Shown piece by piece: positions 6,456 to 13,428 of a DNA stretch of 13,428 nt; within the stretch, counting starts at the first letter, position 1, and every line of letters starts with the position of its first letter. The stretch is from Pseudomonadota bacterium (GTDB lineage: Bacteria; Pseudomonadota; Gammaproteobacteria; Burkholderiales; Burkholderiaceae_B). Location of the stretch: the NCBI GenBank assembly GCA_023427945.1, contig JAEYZR010000294.1, positions 1 to 13,428 of the forward strand, given 5' to 3'. Below the pieces are notes generated by a model. That model was not told the DNA's origin. It saw nothing but the letters and a program-made list of their open reading frames with translations, and did not search any database. The position numbers and the translations under genes were made by a program.

Positions 6456-7559
6456 CTAATCGGCCTTTGATCGAGACCGCCACAGCACCACGCCCCAGGC
6501 AACCGGCAGCACACCTGCCAGCAGCACCAGCAGCAACAACTCGAACAGACCAAAAGTGTGCGGCACGAACCAGCGCGTATCGATCGGTGCCATCGCATAG
6601 CCAGGATGCACGGGGTCTACATACGCCACCGTTGCCATGCCTTCGAGCTGCGCCACCCTCGCATCAAGCCGCTTACGGGTCGGGAAGGACCGAAACGCCA
6701 ATGACTCGGCCTGCCCAGTGAGCACCTGCCCCTCGAATTCGTAGCGGAACTGGCAGTCGATCTGATCGTATCCCTTGCGCCCGCCGTAGCGACGGTGTTC
6801 GCATCCCGTCAACTGCGCTGGCTGTGACTCGAACTGGGAAAACGCGAGCATCGAAAGCGACGTCTGCAGCCTGCCTGAGAGCCCATATACACAGACCAGC
6901 ATCGCAAAGCTCAACGCAACAGACCAGAGCAAGGACTGTTGGCGCATACGACGCGCCCGATTGTCATTGATCGGGACAAGTTCATCGGTCGCCCGATCCA
7001 GCACATAGTCTTCGCGCCGATGCACCGTACTGCGCGGCGCCATGTAGAACGCAAGGCCGAACACCGCGCACAACAGCACGATCAGCAATGCCCCCAATGA
7101 CGGGACTGCCAGCATACGGTCGTCCATGGCTTTGGCGTGTGCCGGATACCGCGGCGAAAACGCGATATCACGGGTCGAAAAAGCGCTCTGGTATTGAAGT
7201 TCGCGCTGCAGGCTGGCCGGTGTGGCAAAGGGACTGCTGCTCGACCACACGTCCACATCCGCCTGGTATGGCTGGCCGTGGTACTCGTAGCGCGCCTCGC
7301 AGCGGATGGCATGCTTGCCCCTGAAACCATCGCGTACCAGACTGCACGACTGAATGTTTGCGACCGTGCGTTCCTGGTTATCGATCCAGGCCTCAGCCAC
7401 GGAACCCGCTCGCGGCGATACCGTGAACAGCATCACAAGAAGTAGCGTGACGCCGGGAACGACGAAGCAGAAAAAATTGCCGATGAGTTTGCGGATGATG
7501 GGCGCCTTGCCTGGGTATCGGAGGATCGTTGATGGCAGTCGAACGCCATTATCGACCAT
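6456..7559 (-). CDS. Membrane protein with two DUF3592-like segments, function unknown
   Basis: The 367-residue protein has four likely membrane helices: about 25-47, 152-174, 209-229 and 336-360. Between helices 1-2 and 3-4 lie two similar segments: NIQSC..(C72)..IRCEARYEYHGQPY (69-98) and QLTGC..(C253)..IDCQFRYEFEGQVL (249-280). Each has a pair of cysteines 15-16 residues apart, just before an RYE[YF]xGQ motif. This suggests duplication of one DUF3592-like unit, with both copies on the same side of the membrane and perhaps each closed by a disulfide if periplasmic. The second copy ends with the DUF3592-like VAYVDPVHPGYA (311-322). I see no Shine-Dalgarno site before the ATG, so the start is uncertain. 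The gene begins 46 bases after the deacylase gene ends and may be co-transcribed with it, but has no evident role in it. Confidence 0.75.
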   Translation of the reverse strand: MVDNGVRLPSTILRYPGKAPIIRKLIGNFFCFVVPGVTLLLVMLFTVSPRAGSVAEAWIDNQERTVANIQSCSLVRDGFRGKHAIRCEARYEYHGQPYQADVDVWSSSSPFATPASLQRELQYQSAFSTRDIAFSPRYPAHAKAMDDRMLAVPSLGALLIVLLCAVFGLAFYMAPRSTVHRREDYVLDRATDELVPINDNRARRMRQQSLLWSVALSFAMLVCVYGLSGRLQTSLSMLAFSQFESQPAQLTGCEHRRYGGRKGYDQIDCQFRYEFEGQVLTGQAESLAFRSFPTRKRLDARVAQLEGMATVAYVDPVHPGYAMAPIDTRWFVPHTFGLFELLLLVLLAGVLPVAWGVVLWRSRSKAD

Positions 7560-7605
7560 GACTGCATGATGTCACGCAGCCGTTACCCTCACGCTCAAGT
7601 GACTC

Positions 7606-9201
7606 TCAGGCTGTGCATCTGCGGATGGCTCTTCCCGCAAGTTCGCCAGTCGCTGTTCCCTCGGCCAGGGTCGGCCGCCCATTGACAAAGACCCATTCGA
7701 TTCCGCTCGCGTATTGCCGCGGATTCTCGTATGTCGCATTGGCCTGTACGCGCGCAGGATCGAACACTGTAATGTCGGCGCGATAACCTTGCGTGAGTAC
7801 CCCGACCTCTCCAAGCTTGAATGTCCGCGCCGTAGCACCCGTCATCTTGAAGATGCCTTCTTCAAGCGTCATCCAGCCCTTCTCGCGAACGAGTTCGCCA
7901 AGAACTTTGGGGAATGCACCATACTGACGGGGATGCGGATGATCTCCCACATCCAGCCCATCGCTTCCGATCATGCTGTGCGGGTGAGTAAGCACCAATC
8001 GAAGATCGTCCTCGCAAGAATTCTGCATGATCTGGCCGACCTCACATTGTTCTGCGAGCATCAAGTCGAAGACAAAATCGCATACGTCCTGCCCGGCCCG
8101 CTGAGCAGCTTCGGCAACGGTCAAACCCACATAGGCCTGGCGATCCGCATACTTGAGATAGGAGATGGAGATATTGCCCCAGCCCAGCGCGGCGACGCGG
8201 TTCTCCCAGCCAGGTATGCCGTGCTCCCAGTCATACATGATGCGAGCCCGGCTTTCCTGAGAGGCCAGGCGCGCCATCATGGCGTCGCGTCCGCCACTCA
8301 GTACCCAGGGTGGAAACAGCATGGAGAGCGTGGTGCTGCCCGCCAGGTACGGATACATGTCGGAGTAAGTACTCAAGCCGTGCTGACGGGCCTCGTCGAG
8401 CATGCCCAACGATAGGCGGGCCTTGCCGAAATTCTTGTGGCCGCAGGTCTTGTGATGGGAAATCAGCAAGGGCGAGTGAGCGCGGGCCGCGACATCTATC
8501 GACTCTTCGATGGACTGCAACAGCCCATCGACCTGATCACGCATATGGGTGGCGTAGATCCCGCCGTAGGAACCCGCTATCGCGGCAAGCACTACAAGTT
8601 CAGCCGACTCGGCGTAGACCCCTGGTACATAGCACAGGCCAGATGACAGCCCGAGCGCCCCCTGTTGCATCGAAAGATGCAGCAGGTTTTTCATGGACTC
8701 CAGTTCATGGGGCGAGGGAGCCCGCTGCTCGAGCCCCATGACCGCCGCTCGCAGGGCCCCATGCCCTGCCAGGGTGCCTACATTGACCGCTGCGCCACGC
8801 TCGAACACGCGACCGAAATAACCATCTAGATCGGACCAGTCCCAGTCGATGCCCGGGTGGCCAAAGATCGGCGACGCCTGCTCGCGGAAGGCCAACGCGT
8901 TCGGTCCGGTCAGCGGGAAGGTCGACCATCCGCAGTTGCCTAGAATCTCAGTCGTCACGCCCTGGTACACCTTGCTCTTCGCACCAGGATCCACGATCAG
9001 GGAAAGTTCGGAATGGCAGTGGCAATCGATGAATCCTGGGGATATCACCAAGCCATGACAGTCGATTCTGCGTTCAGCGGATTCATGTTTCAAATCGCCG
9101 ATCGCGGAAATGCGTCCGTCCTTGATTGCGAGATCACCAGCGAAACGTGGACTCGCGCTGCCATCGATGATCGAGCCGTGACTAAGAATGATATCGTGCA
9201 T
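7606..9201 (-). CDS. N-acyl-D-amino-acid deacylase (D-aminoacylase family)
   Basis: This 531-residue amidohydrolase would cut N-acyl-D-amino acids into a free D-amino acid and an organic acid. The zinc-site residues match the spacing of the D-aminoacylase of Alcaligenes faecalis: His61-x-His63 in GFIDCHCHSE, Cys90 in GVTTEILGNCGWS, His219 in YATHMRDQ, His249 in LLISHHKTCGH, and the catalytic aspartate Asp414 in MIGSDGLD. The first and last stretches form the family's beta-sandwich, ending in the typical YRADITVFDPARV segment. It is somewhat longer than the 480-490 residues of characterised enzymes. There is no signal peptide, so it acts in the cytoplasm after uptake. It is the last gene of the four-gene operon, 29 bases after the Bug receptor. 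Which acyl group and D-amino acid it prefers cannot be read. Confidence 0.88.
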   Translation of the reverse strand: MHDIILSHGSIIDGSASPRFAGDLAIKDGRISAIGDLKHESAERRIDCHGLVISPGFIDCHCHSELSLIVDPGAKSKVYQGVTTEILGNCGWSTFPLTGPNALAFREQASPIFGHPGIDWDWSDLDGYFGRVFERGAAVNVGTLAGHGALRAAVMGLEQRAPSPHELESMKNLLHLSMQQGALGLSSGLCYVPGVYAESAELVVLAAIAGSYGGIYATHMRDQVDGLLQSIEESIDVAARAHSPLLISHHKTCGHKNFGKARLSLGMLDEARQHGLSTYSDMYPYLAGSTTLSMLFPPWVLSGGRDAMMARLASQESRARIMYDWEHGIPGWENRVAALGWGNISISYLKYADRQAYVGLTVAEAAQRAGQDVCDFVFDLMLAEQCEVGQIMQNSCEDDLRLVLTHPHSMIGSDGLDVGDHPHPRQYGAFPKVLGELVREKGWMTLEEGIFKMTGATARTFKLGEVGVLTQGYRADITVFDPARVQANATYENPRQYASGIEWVFVNGRPTLAEGTATGELAGRAIRRCTA

Positions 9202-9230
9202 AGGAACCTGGGGCGTGAAGGGAAGATTGG

Positions 9231-10208
9231 TTACTGCTTTTCAATTCCGGCGCTTTCAATCAGTTGCGCCCATTTCTCCTGTTCCTGAGCGACATAAGCG
9301 CTGAACTCCTTCTGGGTGCGAGGCGTAGGGGTTGCAAGGGAATTGTCCAGCGAGTTCTTGACCATCGTTGCACCAAGCGCTGTGTTCAGAACGTCATTGA
9401 TCCTCAGGACAATGTCCATGGGCGTGCCCGATGGCGCGATGAGCCCACCCCAAGCACCATTCTCGTAGCCGTCAAGGCCGCTTTCAGCCAGCGTCGGGAC
9501 CGAAGGAAGTTTTTCGGAACGCTGATCGGTCGTTATCGCCAGGGCGCGAAGCTTGCCACTTTCGACCATGGGATACGCAACGGTTGCATTGGTGAACGTG
9601 TAGTCGAGCCGCCCGCCAACAAGATCCGTGAGTGTCTGGGGATCACCGTTATAGGGAATGAATTGCGTATCGAGGCCGCTGAGCTTTTTAAACAACTCGC
9701 CGCCCATATGCCCGCTGCTGCCGAGATTGGATGCCGCCCATGTCAGGGTGCCGGGAGATTTCCTGGCTGCCGCGACGACATCGGCAACCGTCTTGTAAGG
9801 AGAGTCGGTACGCACCACCAACAGATTGGGCACTGTAAACATGAGGCCAATCGGAATGAAGTCTCGATTTGCGTCGTAGGTGAGCTGCTTGAAAAGCGCC
9901 GGATTGACTGCAAGATTGTTGATATTCCCATAGCTCAAGGTATAGCCATCAGGCGTCGATTGCTTCAAGGCCGACAAGGCAATCATGCCTGCTGCGCCTG
10001 GTCGGTTGTCGATGACGAAGGATTGGCCCGTATTTTTTGCAAGTTCCGAGGCAATGGCGCGCGTCAGGACGTCGGACGCCGAACCTGGGGCAGACGGGAG
10101 GATGATCGTCACCCTCTTCGTGGGCCAGGCTGCATCGGCAGCGTGGCTGTTACCCATGCAAAACAACACGCTCAAGGAAGCGATCAATGCACGAATCTTT
10201 TTACTCAT
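9231..10208 (-). CDS. Bug-family periplasmic solute receptor (TctC-like, tripartite tricarboxylate transporter type)
   Basis: This is a periplasmic binding protein of the Bug family, which is greatly expanded in Bordetella and relatives and binds small carboxylates and amino acids. I start it at ATG 10208-10206 (325 residues) because GGAG precedes it at good distance; an in-frame ATG at 10235 lacks one. A Sec signal peptide (MSKKIRALIASLSVLF..., cleavage near SHA-AD) is followed by the typical WPTKRVTIILPSAPGSASD, where the ligand carboxylate loop lies, and VIDNRPGAAGMIAL. GTLTWAASNLGSSGHMGGELF is the second ligand-loop region. No TctA or TctB membrane gene is in the window, so it is an orphan, as is common. 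It sits between the desulfhydrase and deacylase genes, suggesting it captures their substrate, perhaps an N-acyl amino acid. Confidence 0.9.
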   Translation of the reverse strand: MSKKIRALIASLSVLFCMGNSHAADAAWPTKRVTIILPSAPGSASDVLTRAIASELAKNTGQSFVIDNRPGAAGMIALSALKQSTPDGYTLSYGNINNLAVNPALFKQLTYDANRDFIPIGLMFTVPNLLVVRTDSPYKTVADVVAAARKSPGTLTWAASNLGSSGHMGGELFKKLSGLDTQFIPYNGDPQTLTDLVGGRLDYTFTNATVAYPMVESGKLRALAITTDQRSEKLPSVPTLAESGLDGYENGAWGGLIAPSGTPMDIVLRINDVLNTALGATMVKNSLDNSLATPTPRTQKEFSAYVAQEQEKWAQLIESAGIEKQ

Positions 10209-10235
10209 GATCGTATCTCCAAAATGAACAATCAC

Positions 10236-11225
10236 TTAAAAAAGGGAGGCATAGGCGGACAGTGCTGGCGCACCACCGGTATGCAGGAACACAATGTTTT
10301 GGCCAGTCGAGAATCTGCCCGAACGAATATCGGAAATCAGTCCCGCCATCGCTTTGCCGGTGTAGACCGGGTCGAGCAATATGCCCTCCATGCGCCCGAC
10401 GAGCGCGATGGCATCCAGAGACTCGGGAGTCGCGAGTCCATACCCATCTCCAATATGGGTATCGTCCACGTCGATCCATTCGTCGTCCACGGGCATGACG
10501 CCCGCCAGACTCGCCGTCTGGTTCGCAATGGCGCCAACGATCCGCGACATGTGGGAGGCGTCGAAACGTACGCTATAGCCCAGCACGCGCGTGTGCTGCT
10601 CACCGCACAGCGCCGCCAACAATCCGGCCTGCGTACCGCCACTGCCTGCGGCATGCACGATATGATCGATCTCGACGCCCAGCCCGACGGCCTGCTCCCT
10701 GATTTCATGCGCGCAGCGCACATAGCCCAGCGCACCCAAGGGGCTCGAACCTCCCCCCGCAATCAGGTAGGGTCTGCGTCCTTCCTGAACCAATTGCTTT
10801 TTCAGTTGCTCCACTTCCGTCGCGATGTCGGCGCCTCCTGGCAGCTCCTCGCACAGCGTCGCGCCCAGAATACGATTCAACATGGCGTTGCCTGACCGGT
10901 AGTATTCATCCGGCTGGTCTTGCAAGCGCCTCTCCAGAAGCAGCACGCAGCGCAAACCGACTCGCGCTGCCGCTGCCGCAGTCTGCCGCGCGTGATTGGA
11001 CTGGGTCGCGCCCGTGGCAACCAAGGTATCGGCCCCTTGGGCAAGCGCGTCAGCCACCAGATACTCAAGCTTGCGCGCCTTGTTGCCACCACCCGCCAGG
11101 TTCGTCAGATCGTCTCTCTTCATAAAGATCATAGGTCCACCCAGATGAGCGGAGAGACGAGGTAACGGCTGTAGAGGTGTTGCGTGTTCCGTGAAGCTGA
11201 ATCGATCAATGGAACTCGATTTCAT
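10236..11225 (-). CDS. D-cysteine desulfhydrase-family PLP enzyme
   Basis: This 329-residue fold-type II PLP enzyme belongs to the family of D-cysteine desulfhydrase, ACC deaminase and L-cysteate sulfo-lyase (CuyA). Lys49 in GGGNKARKLEYL is the cofactor lysine, and TGATQSNHARQTA (71-83) holds the SNH phosphate/substrate loop. Two positions that separate the activities are readable: after DPVY it has Thr289, where ACC deaminase has Glu, and it has LHTGG with Thr316, where ACC deaminase has Leu. Both favour desulfhydrase-type chemistry, giving pyruvate, ammonia and sulfide (or sulfite from cysteate). It begins 9 bases after the receptor gene's stop, with GAGGGG before the ATG, and ends 27 bases before the Bug receptor. 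D-cysteine, another D-amino acid with a beta leaving group, or cysteate are all possible substrates. Confidence 0.87.
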   Translation of the reverse strand: MKSSSIDRFSFTEHATPLQPLPRLSAHLGGPMIFMKRDDLTNLAGGGNKARKLEYLVADALAQGADTLVATGATQSNHARQTAAAAARVGLRCVLLLERRLQDQPDEYYRSGNAMLNRILGATLCEELPGGADIATEVEQLKKQLVQEGRRPYLIAGGGSSPLGALGYVRCAHEIREQAVGLGVEIDHIVHAAGSGGTQAGLLAALCGEQHTRVLGYSVRFDASHMSRIVGAIANQTASLAGVMPVDDEWIDVDDTHIGDGYGLATPESLDAIALVGRMEGILLDPVYTGKAMAGLISDIRSGRFSTGQNIVFLHTGGAPALSAYASLF

Positions 11226-11234
11226 GATGACCCC

Positions 11235-12134
11235 TCACTGATACGAGGAAGGCTCGACACTGTCTGTAGGCGTGCTCACGGCGCGTCGTAGTGCCGCACT
11301 CATGGGCACTTGCAGGTTGATTGATTTCGGGGGAGTGGCGGACTCGAACCATTTGGCATAAATGGCATTGATCTTCCCGCTGCCAAACGTGGCGCTCAGG
11401 ATGCCGTCCACCTCGGCCTTGAATGCGGCGTCACCTTTTCGCATCATCAGCGCATAGGGTTCGACCGACAAAGGCTCTTTCGAAATGACGTAGGCATCAG
11501 GCGTCTTGGCATTGGCCACCAGACCGGAGAGCGTAATGTCATCAAGGAAAAACGCAGCGGACCGGTCGGTCTCCATCATCAGGAAACCCTCTGCAAAATC
11601 GCGAACCGGTGCGATGCGCATGTTGTACTGGCGTGCAACATTGAGTTCGGTGACTTGCCGGATGTTCGACGAGCCTGCCGTAGCCGCAACAGTCTTGCCA
11701 CCCAGTGCGCTCAGGTCTTCCAATCCGGCACTTCTTTTCGAGACGAATCGCGTACTGGACAAGAAGATAGTCGAGGAAAATGCGACCTGCTGCTGGCGCT
11801 CGATGGTGTTGGATGTGGTTCCGCACTCGAGATCGACAGTGCCGTTGGCAATCAGGGGAATGCGGTTGGACGAGGCGACCGGCACCATTCTTACTTTCAG
11901 GTCCGGCAGCTTGAGATTCGTCTTGAGCCCTTGAACGACCTCCATGCAGAGATCCACGGAATAACCGATGAACTGATGGGCGTTATCCAGATACGAAAAA
12001 GGAAATGCGGTTTCCCGCACACCTAAGACAATTTCGTTCTTCTCTTTGATTTTCTTGAGGGTGTCGGCGGGCTGGGCGACTGCAGGACCACAAGCACCTA
12101 ACATGATCGCCGCGGCAAGAATGGGTGTTTTCAC
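11235..12134 (-). CDS. Polar amino-acid ABC transporter substrate-binding protein (GltI-like), GTG start
   Basis: This 299-residue receptor of the family 3 solute-binding proteins is closest in pattern to the glutamate/aspartate receptor GltI: IVLGVRETAFPFSYLDN, FIGYSVDLCMEVV, IPLIANGTVDLECGTTSNT and FAEGFLMMETDRSAAFFLDD are all present. The start codon is GTG (12134-12132), clearly set by AGGAG six bases upstream. The N-terminus can be read as a Sec signal cleaved after AVA (18-20) or as a lipoprotein signal with LGAC (12-15); I cannot decide. No permease or ATPase gene lies in the window, so it must borrow a transporter or have one elsewhere. It is the first gene of the four-gene operon, right after the MocR-type regulator, so its ligand is probably the substrate or inducer of the operon. 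Confidence 0.9.
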   Translation of the reverse strand: MKTPILAAAIMLGACGPAVAQPADTLKKIKEKNEIVLGVRETAFPFSYLDNAHQFIGYSVDLCMEVVQGLKTNLKLPDLKVRMVPVASSNRIPLIANGTVDLECGTTSNTIERQQQVAFSSTIFLSSTRFVSKRSAGLEDLSALGGKTVAATAGSSNIRQVTELNVARQYNMRIAPVRDFAEGFLMMETDRSAAFFLDDITLSGLVANAKTPDAYVISKEPLSVEPYALMMRKGDAAFKAEVDGILSATFGSGKINAIYAKWFESATPPKSINLQVPMSAALRRAVSTPTDSVEPSSYQ

Positions 12135-12188
12135 GAGCTACTCCTGGTGTGCCGCAGTGCAAGATTGCCCTACGGATCCATTTTTTGT

Positions 12189-12233
12189 ATCGCTACATAA
12201 AATGGCACCAGAATTATCAATCGATACATAAAA
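12189..12233. promoter_or_regulatory. Putative MocR operator: 14-bp direct repeat, 31-bp period
   Basis: ATCGCTACATAAAA (12189-12202) and ATCGATACATAAAA (12220-12233) agree at 13 of 14 bases and are 31 bp apart, three helical turns, so they face the same side of the DNA. MocR regulators such as GabR are known to bind spaced direct repeats. The second copy fills the spacer of the predicted promoter and the first lies just past the predicted start of transcription. The first copy also sits within a near-palindrome (TGTA-tcgc-TACA core at 12186-12197, with a T-run and an A-run outside it). Which regulator binds is inference from adjacency. Confidence 0.6.
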
Positions 12234-12241
12234 GGAGTCAA
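12213..12241 (-). promoter_or_regulatory. Putative sigma70-type promoter of the D-amino-acid operon
   Basis: On the minus strand TTGACT (12241-12236) and GATAAT (12218-12213) are separated by exactly 17 bases; each hexamer matches consensus at 5 of 6. Transcription would start near 12206, giving a leader of about 70 bases before the GTG of the receptor gene. It lies in the 128-bp gap after the MocR-type gene, with one copy of the direct repeat between its two hexamers. Confidence 0.65.
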
Positions 12242-12262
12242 TGCACCCGGACGTGAAAAACA

Positions 12263-13428
12263 CTAGGGGAAAACACCATCTGTGTGAGTCCGCGGATCTT
12301 CGGATAGCGCCTGCGCAATCAGCCGACCAAAGTCGCGTAATTCTTCGACATCCATGGCAGCGCTCACGCTGATTCTCACCGCGTCAGGCACGTTGCTCTC
12401 GCCGACGACGAACGCGCGCGACGGCGCCACCTGATAGCCTTGTGTTTCTGCCCAACGGCAAAACTGGCTGGTCGTCCATGATTCGGGAAGCCGCAGCCAT
12501 GCGTGCGGGCTGAACGCCTGCGTGCGCAGGTCAAACCCAGGTAGCGCCTGGCGCAGCGCCGCGTTCCGGCGGCCAAGCTCGGCACGGTTTTCTGCCAACA
12601 CCTGTTCAGCAATCCCTGACGAAATAAGTTGCGCTGCCACTTGCGCGGAGATCGGCGACGCCATCCAGGTCGTTGCGCGGACAGCCCCAGTTACGGCAGA
12701 AATTAGCTGACGCGGCACCTCCATGAATCCAACTCTCAGTCCTGGCCCCAGGGATTTAGAAAAACTCGTGATTCGGATTGTCAGGTCGGGCGCCAACGAG
12801 GCCAAGCTCGGAAGGGCGGCATCGGAGAGACAGCCGTAAACATCATCTTCAAGCAGAAACATGCCCGCCTGTTGCGCAATATCGGCAATCTCCAGGCGCC
12901 TCTCCAGCGACAAGGTCGCTGTCGTCGGGTTGTGGATGTTGGGCACACAGACAAGAGCCTTGATGGGATGCGCCTTCATCACCTGACGCAAGGAAGCTGG
13001 CACCAGGCCTTGCTCGTCGACATCTACTGGCACCAGCCTCAACCCCAGTTGCGGCGCCAGCGTCCTGAGTCCAGTGTAGGTCAGTCGTTCAGTCGCGACG
13101 TAGTCACCCGCCTTGGTGCAGGCCATCAGCCCGCAGAGCAAGGCGTGCTGCGCGCCGTCCGTCACGACCACCCGGGAGGGATCGACCTCCACTTCGCTAC
13201 CGCGGCTCAACCAGTGAGCGCCAGTCTGGCGATGGGTCGCTCGACCAGCCGGATCGTCGTAGCGCAACAACTCGTCAAAACCCGGCGATAAGTGCAACTT
13301 CGAAAGCTCTTGGCCGATGTTCTGGCCCCAGCTTTTCAAGGCGGCCTGATGGCCGCGCAGGTCAACGATACGGTTGCGGGCTGGCGTTGCAGCCGCTGAA
13401 GGTTCCGGGGCGGGCGACAAATCGGGAT
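12263..13428 (-). CDS. MocR-type transcription regulator, aminotransferase-like domain; N-terminus beyond window edge
   Basis: The frame stays open to the right edge and reads in from beyond it, so the start is not in the window. What is visible is a fold-type I aminotransferase-like domain: VVVTDGAQHALLCGL, VCVPNIHNPTTATLSLERR (HNPT at about 13428-30 to -50 percent into the domain), LLEDDVYG with the PLP-pyridine aspartate, and TSFSKSLGPGLRVGF with the cofactor lysine. The arrangement (a proline/alanine-rich stretch PDLSPAPEPSAAATPAR before IVDLRGHQAAL) looks like the linker between the winged-helix DNA-binding domain and the effector domain in MocR/PdxR/GabR proteins. If so, the GntR-type domain lies just outside. 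It ends with TAG at 12265-12263, 128 bp before the receptor operon it probably controls. A free-standing class I aminotransferase is the alternative. Confidence 0.8.
   Translation of the reverse strand, partial: PDLSPAPEPSAAATPARNRIVDLRGHQAALKSWGQNIGQELSKLHLSPGFDELLRYDDPAGRATHRQTGAHWLSRGSEVEVDPSRVVVTDGAQHALLCGLMACTKAGDYVATERLTYTGLRTLAPQLGLRLVPVDVDEQGLVPASLRQVMKAHPIKALVCVPNIHNPTTATLSLERRLEIADIAQQAGMFLLEDDVYGCLSDAALPSLASLAPDLTIRITSFSKSLGPGLRVGFMEVPRQLISAVTGAVRATTWMASPISAQVAAQLISSGIAEQVLAENRAELGRRNAALRQALPGFDLRTQAFSPHAWLRLPESWTTSQFCRWAETQGYQVAPSRAFVVGESNVPDAVRISVSAAMDVEELRDFGRLIAQALSEDPRTHTDGVFP

Noticed and set aside
7588..7608. A short inverted repeat TCAC..GTGA near the end of the deacylase gene, as a possible terminator
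   Set aside because: The arms are only four bases and no T-run follows on the minus strand.
9264..10895. A 543-residue plus-strand open frame
   Set aside because: It lies antisense to the Bug receptor and desulfhydrase genes, both clearly recognisable on the minus strand, and its translation resembles no family. Long antisense frames are expected in GC-rich DNA.
12241..12372. A 43-residue plus-strand frame (MHPDVKNTRGKHH...) with AAGGAG five bases before its ATG
   Set aside because: The apparent ribosome site is the complement of the -35 region of the minus-strand promoter, and most of the frame lies antisense to the 3' end of the MocR-type gene. I see no plus-strand promoter and no recognisable protein feature.

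Overview
The window looks like part of a GC-rich betaproteobacterial chromosome, most likely Burkholderiales and close to Alcaligenaceae (Bordetella/Achromobacter type). The reasons are the Bug-family (TctC-like) solute receptor, the dense solute-uptake plus catabolic gene clusters, and the match of two enzymes to Alcaligenaceae-type families. This placement is inferred from gene content, not from a database search. Every gene I can support lies on the minus strand, so transcription runs from right to left. I see no rRNA, tRNA, CRISPR array, insertion sequence or phage gene.

Right-hand block (12263-13428, then 12134 down to 7606). At the right edge is the aminotransferase-like domain of a MocR-type regulator; its start and any DNA-binding domain lie outside the window. 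Next comes a 128-bp promoter region with a good sigma70-like promoter and a 14-bp direct repeat at 31-bp spacing, a plausible MocR operator. It precedes a tight four-gene operon: a GltI-type amino-acid receptor (GTG start), a D-cysteine desulfhydrase-type PLP enzyme, a Bug-type receptor, and an N-acyl-D-amino-acid deacylase. Together these suggest uptake and breakdown of a D-amino acid or its N-acyl form, possibly sulfur-containing, under MocR control.

Middle (7559 down to 6456). A four-helix membrane protein carries two copies of a cysteine-paired DUF3592-like segment. It has no obvious link to its neighbours.

Left-hand block (6155 down to 1, continuing off the left edge). A promoter region with a perfect 9-bp inverted repeat precedes a six-gene run: a GabT-type aminotransferase, an M29/NicX-like metalloprotein, an enoyl-CoA hydratase/isomerase-family protein, a class III CoA-transferase, a branched-chain-type ABC receptor with a Tat signal, and the start of its LivH permease. 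The spacings are short and one pair shares an ATGA overlap. This reads as a catabolic operon with its own importer. Its substrate is probably an amino or N-heterocyclic carboxylic acid processed through a CoA thioester. The combination of enzymes does not match a pathway I can name. It and the MocR-linked D-amino-acid operon are the two candidates for an undescribed system.
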